A stretch of DNA of 5,391 nucleotides. Origin: Bacteroidota bacterium (GTDB taxonomy: Bacteria; Bacteroidota; Bacteroidia; Bacteroidales; Prolixibacteraceae). The notes below the pieces were generated by a model, which was given only the letters and a program-made list of their open reading frames with translations, ran no database searches and was not told where the DNA came from. The stretch spans positions 1 through 5,391 of the forward strand of contig JAUZOB010000238.1 in assembly GCA_030706665.1 (NCBI GenBank), written 5' to 3'. The first letter of the stretch is position 1. The number at the start of each line of letters is the position of its first letter. The translations under genes and the position numbers were made by a program. Shown here piece after piece: positions 1 to 5,391 of this stretch.

Positions 1-1857
1 GTCACTCCTCTGCCAGAAATACCCGAACCTGTAACGATAGAAGCTCCCACAACTTACCGTTATTCTTTGAATTTCTGTACTTCCAACTACCCCATGAGCT
101 TTTACAGTTGGAAAGATTGGGAACGGGAAATTGACTGGATGGCTTTAAATGGAGTAAACGTGATGCTGGTGGCGAACGGAATGGAAGCAGTATGGCAAAA
201 TACGTTACGAAAATTGGGCTACACCTCCGAAGAGATCAATGACTTCCTGGTCGGGCCTGCCTATAATGCATGGTGGTTAATGGGGAACATTCAAAAATGG
301 GGAGGTCCCATGCCGCAGTCGATGATTGACAGTCGAAAGAAATTGCAGCAAAAGATGATCCGCCATATGAAAGAACTGGGGATAGAACCGGTATTGACCG
401 GTTTCTATGGCATGGTACCAAGCTCCTTCAAAGAAAAAAGTAAAGCACATATTATCAACCAGGGGAACTGGGGTGCCTTTAAACGTCCTGACATCCTTGA
501 TCCGACAGACACTGCTTTTACTCGCATTGCAGGGATCTATTACCAGGAGATTCAAAAACTCTATGGCAAAGATATCCATTTCTTTGCAGGGGACCCTTTT
601 CATGAAGGGGGCATTACAGAAGGGGTAAACCTGAGCGCTGCAGGGGCTTCCATTCAAAAAGAGATGAATAGATACTTTCCTGGATCAACATGGGTGTTAC
701 AAGGTTGGCAGGACAATCCCAAAACGGATATGCTGAAAGGTCTGGATAAATCGAAGGTTCTAATTCAGGAATTATTCGGAGAATTTACGAATAACTGGGA
801 AACGCGCAAAGGTTACGAATCCACTCCTTTTATCTGGTGCATTGTAAATAACTTCGGGGAACGCCCCGGTCTGTATGGGAAACTGCAACGCTATGCCGAT
901 GAAGTGGAACGGATAAAAAAGAGTCCGTTCAATCAGTATATGAAAGGAATCGGCATTATGCCCGAAGGAATTAATAACAATCCTGTAGTTTACGATTTGA
1001 TGCTTGAATTGGGATGGAGAAAAGAACATGTCGATGCAGAAAAATGGATTGCAGACTATGTAGCCTATCGTTACGGAACAAACAACCAGACACTGAGAAA
1101 GGCCTGGAACCTTTTCCTCGAAACGATTTACAACAGCATCCCCGGTTATCAGGAAGGTGCCCCGGAATCAGCCTTTTGTGCACGCCCTAAACTTGAAATC
1201 AAATCTGTTTCAAGCTGGGGAACCCGCAAACGAAATTATGATGTGAATAAATTTGAAGAAGCGGTAAAACTTTTTGCACAAGTTGCCCCTGAAATGAAGA
1301 ACTCAGAAACCTATCGGATCGACTTGATCAATCTATCCCGTCAGGTACTTGCGAACAAAGGAGATATCGTATTTCAACAAATTGTGGAGGCAGTTAATCA
1401 TAAGGATCTAAAGGCATTTGATGATGCGTCAGCCCATTTCCTGTATATGATTTCACTAAACGACGATTTACTTCACAACGATCCATATTTCTGTTTGAGT
1501 AAATGGCAAAAACAGGCTCTGCGTTTAGGGAATACTTCCGAAGAAAAAGAGATGTACTTACATAACCTGATGATGTTAATTACTTATTGGGGAGAGAATG
1601 ATCCCAAGGTAGATAACCTGCATGAATATGCTTATAAAGAGTGGAGCGGATTGATGAATAATTTCTATAAGGAGCGATGGAAAATGTATTTTGATTCATT
1701 GCGTCAACAATTGCAGGGACAAAAAACAGAGAACATTGATTTCTTTCATTGGGAACGTAACTGGGTGGAAGCAAATAGAAAGATAACGAACGAAACATCC
1801 GGAAAAGATCTTATTCCTATTGTAAAACACATTCTACTGATGTCAGTAGAAGAATAA
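1..1857 (+). CDS. Alpha-N-acetylglucosaminidase, GH89 (NAGLU-like), 5'-truncated by window edge
   Basis: The frame is open from base 1 and ends at TAA 1855-1857, giving 618 residues; the true start lies left of the window. Counting from the first codon, residues 23-33 begin the GH89 (alpha/beta)8 barrel (LNFCTSNYPMS), followed by WEREIDWMALNGVN, GPAYNAWWLMGN and LQGW, all close to human NAGLU. The motif DPFHEG places the acid/base Glu at residue 202 (bases 604-606), matching human E316. The motif MPEGI places the nucleophile Glu at residue 322 (bases 964-966), matching human E446. The helical C-terminal domain runs from about residue 340 to the end. Bacterial GH89 proteins usually have about 700 or more residues, so roughly 100 N-terminal residues, including any signal peptide, are missing. 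Family role: exo-hydrolysis of terminal alpha-GlcNAc, known from heparan sulfate and mucin GlcNAc-alpha-1,4-Gal caps. The family call is firm; the exact substrate is not readable. A TTG at base 67 is internal, not a start. Confidence 0.96.
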   Translation, partial: VTPLPEIPEPVTIEAPTTYRYSLNFCTSNYPMSFYSWKDWEREIDWMALNGVNVMLVANGMEAVWQNTLRKLGYTSEEINDFLVGPAYNAWWLMGNIQKWGGPMPQSMIDSRKKLQQKMIRHMKELGIEPVLTGFYGMVPSSFKEKSKAHIINQGNWGAFKRPDILDPTDTAFTRIAGIYYQEIQKLYGKDIHFFAGDPFHEGGITEGVNLSAAGASIQKEMNRYFPGSTWVLQGWQDNPKTDMLKGLDKSKVLIQELFGEFTNNWETRKGYESTPFIWCIVNNFGERPGLYGKLQRYADEVERIKKSPFNQYMKGIGIMPEGINNNPVVYDLMLELGWRKEHVDAEKWIADYVAYRYGTNNQTLRKAWNLFLETIYNSIPGYQEGAPESAFCARPKLEIKSVSSWGTRKRNYDVNKFEEAVKLFAQVAPEMKNSETYRIDLINLSRQVLANKGDIVFQQIVEAVNHKDLKAFDDASAHFLYMISLNDDLLHNDPYFCLSKWQKQALRLGNTSEEKEMYLHNLMMLITYWGENDPKVDNLHEYAYKEWSGLMNNFYKERWKMYFDSLRQQLQGQKTENIDFFHWERNWVEANRKITNETSGKDLIPIVKHILLMSVEE

Positions 1858-1964
1858 CTCACAACCCTAAAAGATCGATCTGGGGACCTTACAGTCAATG
1901 GGGGGCTACCGAAAGCTGGACCATCTGTCCGGACGATTGGGTAAGAGGTCATTTTGTTAGGTGA
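1857..1964 (+). pseudogene. Orphan C-terminal coding remnant, frame 3, function unknown
   Basis: Directly after the GH89 stop, the third frame reads 35 residues to TGA 1962-1964. They have strikingly protein-like content: four Trp in 35, with the stretches SIWGPYSQWGATESWT and CPDDWVRGHF. There is no start codon or ribosome-binding context of its own, and its frame differs from GH89. Bases 1861-1950 are about 53% GC, against about 34% for bases 1981-2100, so it behaves like coding DNA rather than spacer. I read it as the 3' end of a gene whose body was deleted between the GH89 and SGNH genes. I cannot name the family. Alternatives are a frameshifted extension of the GH89 protein, or chance; GH89 already reaches its usual C-terminal region, so the extension is less likely. 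Confidence 0.4.
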
Positions 1965-1994
1965 AAGGAAAAAACCGGATTGGAATTATCAAAA

Positions 1995-2020
1995 AGGGAA
2001 TCTACACATTCTGATTCCCT
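1995..2020. terminator. Perfect 8-bp hairpin, possible terminator
   Basis: AGGGAATC (1995-2002) and GATTCCCT (2013-2020) are perfect inverted repeats around a 10-base loop. On the + strand the 3' flank is pyrimidine-rich (CCTCTCTTC) but not a T-run. On the - strand the stem is followed by TTTTT (complement of 1991-1995; the last stem base is shared). It therefore resembles an intrinsic terminator better when read leftward, although no leftward gene is present. It may still end + strand transcription from GH89 before the SGNH gene. Confidence 0.35.
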
Positions 2021-2147
2021 CCTCTCTTCAAAAGAATAATAAGCTAAAACATAGTGCCGTATTTAAAATTGTGTATCTAAATAAGGCGGGCTGCAAAGAA
2101 TAACTTCGAGTATCCTACTGAATCCAATCATTTTCAATTTTCTTATC

Positions 2148-3932
2148 ATGAAAACAATTAGAATCATTCTCTCATATCTGGTTTTCTTTCAAACAATCAG
2201 TGCATCGGCACAAAATTCCATTTCTTTAAAATGGTGGAATCCGGCAGATAGCAAATTTTCTGTCATTGAAGGACAAGCCTGGCCTAATGAAGTAAAAAAC
2301 ACTTACGACCGTTTTCCGGCAAGAGCTGAAAAAACAGTTAATCCTAATGTTTGGAACATCTCACATAGTGCTGCCGGACTTATGTTACGGTTTAAATCAA
2401 ATGCATCTTCCATAACAATCCGGTATAAAGTAAATGGGGAGTTTGCCATGTCACACATGCCCTCTACCGGAGTTAGCGGAATCGATCTATATGCAGTCGA
2501 TAAAGATGGTCGTTGGCAATGGGCTGCCGGAAACTTTTCTTTTAGCGACACAATTACCTACAAGTATACGAATCTTTATGGTGGCGATTATTACAAAGAA
2601 AAAGGCTGCGAATATCGCCTTTATCTGCCTCTTTACAACGCCGTCACCTGGCTCGAGATCGGAGTACCTACCGATGCTCAATTTATTCCACTACAGACCA
2701 GAAAAGATAAGCCCATTGTTGTATACGGAACGTCAATTGGGCAGGGGGCTTGTGCTTCCAGACCCGGAATGGCATGGACAAACATACTAGGACGTCGCTT
2801 AGACCACCCTATAATTGACATCAGCTTCTCAGGCAGCGGAAAACTGGAAAATTCGGTTACCGATCTACTCAATGAAATCGATGCCAAAGCTTATATCCTG
2901 GATTGTCTGCCAAATCTTACCGTACTTTCTGGTTTTAAACCAGACGAAGTGACCCGTAGAATACTTGAAACCGTCCATCGTCTCCGAAAACAGCATCCAG
3001 AAGTCCCTATTCTTCTGACAGCTCATAGTGGCATTGCAGAAAATGTTATGGATACAACCCGCTTGCATGACTACTCCGGAGTCAACCTTGTTCTTGATAA
3101 ATCTTTTCAACTACTAAAAACCGAAGATATTAAAAAAGTGTATCTAATTCCCAACAATGCCATTCATCTTGACCTGAATAGTACTATCGACGGGTTACAC
3201 CCCAATGACGTGGGGATGCTTCATTATGCTGATGCTTTCGAAAGTTACCTCAGAAAAATTCTGGATGAACCTATCGGGAATGAAATAACAACCCAACCAT
3301 GCATCCAGTATCGCGATGGTTACTACAACTGGGAAGAACGACATAACGAACGAATGAAGCTGAACAGCAAAAATCCACCATCGATCGTTTTTATCGGTAA
3401 CTCCATCATTCATTACTGGGGAGGGGAGCCCAAAGCCCCAATTGCCAGAGGAAGCGATTCCTGGGACAAAGAATTCAGCCCACTCAATGTCGGTAACTTC
3501 GGCTTCGGATGGGACAAAATCGAAAACGTATTATGGCGAATTTATCACGGAGAACTCGACGGTTTTAAAGCGAAACAAGTTTTAATCATGATCGGAACCA
3601 ACAATTTAGTCGATAATACGAATGATGAAATCATTGCAGGATTAAAACAATTAGGTGAGGTCATTATTCAACGACAACCTCAAGCACAAATCACTTTAAT
3701 TGGGTTACTGCCTCGTCGTTCCATGGAAGATCGAATTAAAAATCTCAACTATTCAATTGCCCGACTAGCAGGACAATTAAATGTAAAATATACAGATCCG
3801 GGAAATTCTTTACTTCAACCAAACGGCCACATTGATGAGTCTCTTTTTCAGGACGGCTTACACCCCAACGCCCAAGGTTACTGGAAAATCGCAAATTTTC
3901 TGAAACCCGAGCTGATCTCCAGCAAAAAATAA
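2148..3932 (+). CDS. Exported tandem double-domain SGNH/GDSL esterase
   Basis: The product has 594 residues. ATG 2148 is chosen because a signal peptide follows at once: MKTIR, a hydrophobic core, then A19-S20-A21 before Q22 (signal peptidase I type, no lipobox Cys), so the protein is predicted to be periplasmic or secreted. Residues ~25-180 form a beta-rich N-domain with the GIDLY motif at 111-115 (GxDLY type). Residues ~188-372 are a first SGNH domain (Lipase_GDSL_3-like): nucleophile Ser196 in GTSI, Gly at 229/231, Asn256 in DCLPN, Asp348/His351 in DGLHP. Residues ~411-590 are a second SGNH domain: Ser419 in GNSI, Gly452 in NFGFGWD, Asn485/486 in GTNN, Asp569/His572 in DGLHP. This half resembles PAF-acetylhydrolase 1b alpha subunits. 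Both catalytic sets look complete. The family includes sugar O-acetyl esterases, so deacetylation of a glycan is the likely role (inference). The gene starts 290 bases after GH89 and ends 55 bases before the clan-D glycosidase, with which it probably forms an operon. No Shine-Dalgarno sequence is visible. Confidence 0.93.
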   Translation: MKTIRIILSYLVFFQTISASAQNSISLKWWNPADSKFSVIEGQAWPNEVKNTYDRFPARAEKTVNPNVWNISHSAAGLMLRFKSNASSITIRYKVNGEFAMSHMPSTGVSGIDLYAVDKDGRWQWAAGNFSFSDTITYKYTNLYGGDYYKEKGCEYRLYLPLYNAVTWLEIGVPTDAQFIPLQTRKDKPIVVYGTSIGQGACASRPGMAWTNILGRRLDHPIIDISFSGSGKLENSVTDLLNEIDAKAYILDCLPNLTVLSGFKPDEVTRRILETVHRLRKQHPEVPILLTAHSGIAENVMDTTRLHDYSGVNLVLDKSFQLLKTEDIKKVYLIPNNAIHLDLNSTIDGLHPNDVGMLHYADAFESYLRKILDEPIGNEITTQPCIQYRDGYYNWEERHNERMKLNSKNPPSIVFIGNSIIHYWGGEPKAPIARGSDSWDKEFSPLNVGNFGFGWDKIENVLWRIYHGELDGFKAKQVLIMIGTNNLVDNTNDEIIAGLKQLGEVIIQRQPQAQITLIGLLPRRSMEDRIKNLNYSIARLAGQLNVKYTDPGNSLLQPNGHIDESLFQDGLHPNAQGYWKIANFLKPELISSKK

Positions 3933-3987
3933 ATAACGATCAACGTATTTAAAGTTTCTTTTATTAACTAATATATTTTACCTCACA

Positions 3988-5391
3988 ATGAAAGCGAAAT
4001 TAGTTTTAGTATTTCTAAGCCTGTTTATCGCAAAAGTTTCCGTATCACAACCCGCTTATCCGGGGCATTCTATCGGAACTGCTACAATTACTGTTTCCGG
4101 AGATCAGATTCTGATTGTGAATAACGTTTTATCTGCTAAATGGAAAATAAAAGACCATCTGATACAGGCGGAAAGCATATTGGACAAAGAAACCCAACAA
4201 CTTATCCAATGGAATAACAATATATGGTTTTCTATATCATTAAAAAATGGAGAATCATTATCTTCAAATGAATTCAAATTAATTAATAATCTAAAAATCC
4301 AGAATATTCATGCAAATTCCCAATCAATCAATCGCTCTGGTAAAGACAAAGGGAAAAAATTAAGTGTAGATTTATACTGTGAAAAGGCGCAATTAAAGCT
4401 TCACTGGGAAGTTATACTCAAAAATAACTCCAACTATATTCGTCAGCAATTTACTTTAACACCAGAAGACTCTTTGATGGTTGACAAAATCAACCTACTG
4501 GAGATACCCCAGGCATCTGGCGTTAAACCTTACGGCCTTGTCGCCGGATCTCCAATTGTATCCGAAGAGATATTTTTTGCATTTGAACATCCGATGAGTC
4601 AAAATGAAATCACAAGTGGGAAAATGGTGTCATTTATCAAACGATATTCAGCTCTCAAATCATCTGCACCTTTGACTTTTTCGGTAGTATGGGGTGTCTC
4701 TCCTCATAATCAGGTAAGGCGTTCTTTTCTTTATTATTTAGAAAGAGAAAGAGTGGTCCCTTATCACCAACAATTGCACTATAATTCATGGTATGACCTC
4801 TCTTGGACTGACCGTAAGCTTGACGACAAATCCTGCCAGGATCGCATACAAATGTTCGGAGATAGTCTGATTACAAAAAGGCACACCCCCATGAAAGCCT
4901 TTTTGTTTGATGACGGATGGGACAACACCCAGACTTTATGGCAATTTAATAGCGGTTTCCCGAAAGGTTTTTCAAACATTACAAAACTTGTAAAAAAATA
5001 CCATGCCAGCTTAGGGGTTTGGATTTCGCCTTGGGGAGGATATGATGAAGCTAAGAAACAAAGACTCGAATATGGTAAAGTCCAGACTCCTCCTTTTGAA
5101 ACAAATGAAAACGGTTTTTCATTGTCAGGACCAGTCTATTTCAATCGCTTTAAAAGTGTCACTGCCGATTTCATAACAAAATACAGTGTTTCGATGTTCA
5201 AATTTGATGGAGTAGGTGCAGGTGATGCAACTGAAGGGGCCAGTTCCCGTTATGAAAAAGACATTGATGCTCTGTTAAAATTGGTAGGTGATTTAAGAGC
5301 TATAAAACCGGATCTCTATGTTAGTCTGACTATCGGTACCTGGCCGTCTCCATACTGGTTATATTATGGTGATGCTATTTGGAGAAACGGA
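3988..5391 (+). CDS. Exported clan GH-D (GH36/GH27-like) alpha-glycosidase, 3'-truncated by window edge
   Basis: The frame opens at ATG 3988 and stays open to base 5391, giving 468 residues with the C-terminus outside the window. The start is supported by a signal peptide (MKAK, hydrophobic core 5-15, SVS before Q21). Residues ~25-245 look like an N-terminal beta-sandwich. The catalytic barrel starts about residue 262 with YNSWYDL (265-271), then FLFDDGWD (305-312), LGVWISPWGGYD (342-353) and FKFDGVG (404-410). By analogy with the KxD motif of GH27/GH36 alpha-galactosidases, Asp407 is the probable nucleophile. The last residues, LYYGDAIWRNG, resemble the loop carrying the acid/base Asp; that residue could be Asp462 or one just past the edge. 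Related Bacteroidota proteins are often loosely labelled alpha-galactosidase or even 'enterotoxin'. The likely role is removal of alpha-Gal, alpha-GalNAc or a similar sugar. It sits 55 bases after the SGNH gene on the same strand, so co-transcription is likely. The clan call is good; family and specificity are uncertain. Confidence 0.85.
   Translation, partial: MKAKLVLVFLSLFIAKVSVSQPAYPGHSIGTATITVSGDQILIVNNVLSAKWKIKDHLIQAESILDKETQQLIQWNNNIWFSISLKNGESLSSNEFKLINNLKIQNIHANSQSINRSGKDKGKKLSVDLYCEKAQLKLHWEVILKNNSNYIRQQFTLTPEDSLMVDKINLLEIPQASGVKPYGLVAGSPIVSEEIFFAFEHPMSQNEITSGKMVSFIKRYSALKSSAPLTFSVVWGVSPHNQVRRSFLYYLERERVVPYHQQLHYNSWYDLSWTDRKLDDKSCQDRIQMFGDSLITKRHTPMKAFLFDDGWDNTQTLWQFNSGFPKGFSNITKLVKKYHASLGVWISPWGGYDEAKKQRLEYGKVQTPPFETNENGFSLSGPVYFNRFKSVTADFITKYSVSMFKFDGVGAGDATEGASSRYEKDIDALLKLVGDLRAIKPDLYVSLTIGTWPSPYWLYYGDAIWRNG

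Noticed and set aside
67..69. TTG at 67 as the GH89 start codon
   Set aside because: The frame is open upstream to base 1 and the codon encodes Leu in the conserved LNFC barrel segment, so it is internal.
277..657. 126-residue minus-strand open frame inside GH89
   Set aside because: It overlaps strongly conserved GH89 barrel sequence including the catalytic DPFHEG, and has no family features of its own.
1746..1952. Minus-strand open frame spanning the GH89 end and the gap
   Set aside because: It is antisense to the conserved GH89 C-terminus and to the Trp-rich remnant, and its translation has no recognisable motif.
2101..2108. TAACTTCG as a Bacteroidota -7 box (consensus TAnnTTTG) for the SGNH gene
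   Set aside because: It matches five of six defined positions and is well placed, but no TTTG -33 element lies at the expected distance, so it is too weak to call.
2434..2790. 118-residue plus-strand frame inside the SGNH gene
   Set aside because: It lies out of frame within conserved sequence (GIDLY to the GTSI block) and has a shadow-like composition.
3972..3979. TATATTTT as a -7 box for the clan-D glycosidase gene
   Set aside because: It is only 8 bases before the ATG, leaving almost no leader, and lies in a generally AT-rich 55-base gap; co-transcription with the SGNH gene is simpler.
4245..4300. AT-rich stretch with AATTAATTAATAAT-like repetition
   Set aside because: It lies in frame within the clan-D gene and is explained by Asn/Leu/Ile/Lys codons; no ordered repeat unit is present.

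Overview
The window looks like Bacteroidota DNA carrying a glycan-degradation (CAZyme) gene cluster. Three genes lie on the + strand and all match exported carbohydrate-active families typical of Bacteroidota. Two have clear signal peptides (the third lacks its N-terminus). The genes are moderately AT-rich, and no Shine-Dalgarno sequence precedes the two visible starts, as is usual in that phylum. No SusC/SusD pair, regulator or mobile element is visible, so calling it a polysaccharide utilization locus is an inference.

Layout. (1) Bases 1-1857 hold the 3' part of an alpha-N-acetylglucosaminidase of family GH89, open at the left edge, with both catalytic glutamates present. (2) Bases 1858-2147 are a 290-base gap. 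Its first ~107 bases are GC-richer (about 53%) and contain an orphan, tryptophan-rich reading frame that looks like the 3' tail of a lost gene. The rest is AT-rich (about 34% GC) and holds one perfect 8-bp hairpin. (3) Bases 2148-3932 encode a 594-residue exported protein with two complete SGNH/GDSL esterase domains in tandem: a GxDLY + Lipase_GDSL_3-type half and a PAF-acetylhydrolase-like half. (4) After only 55 bases, bases 3988-5391 encode the first 468 residues of an exported clan GH-D (GH36/GH27-like) glycosidase, truncated at the right edge just where the catalytic acid/base would be expected.

Together the genes suggest removal of alpha-linked GlcNAc (GH89), O-acyl groups (the double SGNH protein) and alpha-linked Gal, GalNAc or a related sugar (the clan-D enzyme) from a decorated glycan, probably in the periplasm. 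Animal glycans such as mucin caps are a reasonable guess, but the sequence does not fix the substrate. The most unusual points are the double-esterase architecture, the orphan coding remnant behind the GH89 gene, and the divergent clan-D enzyme.
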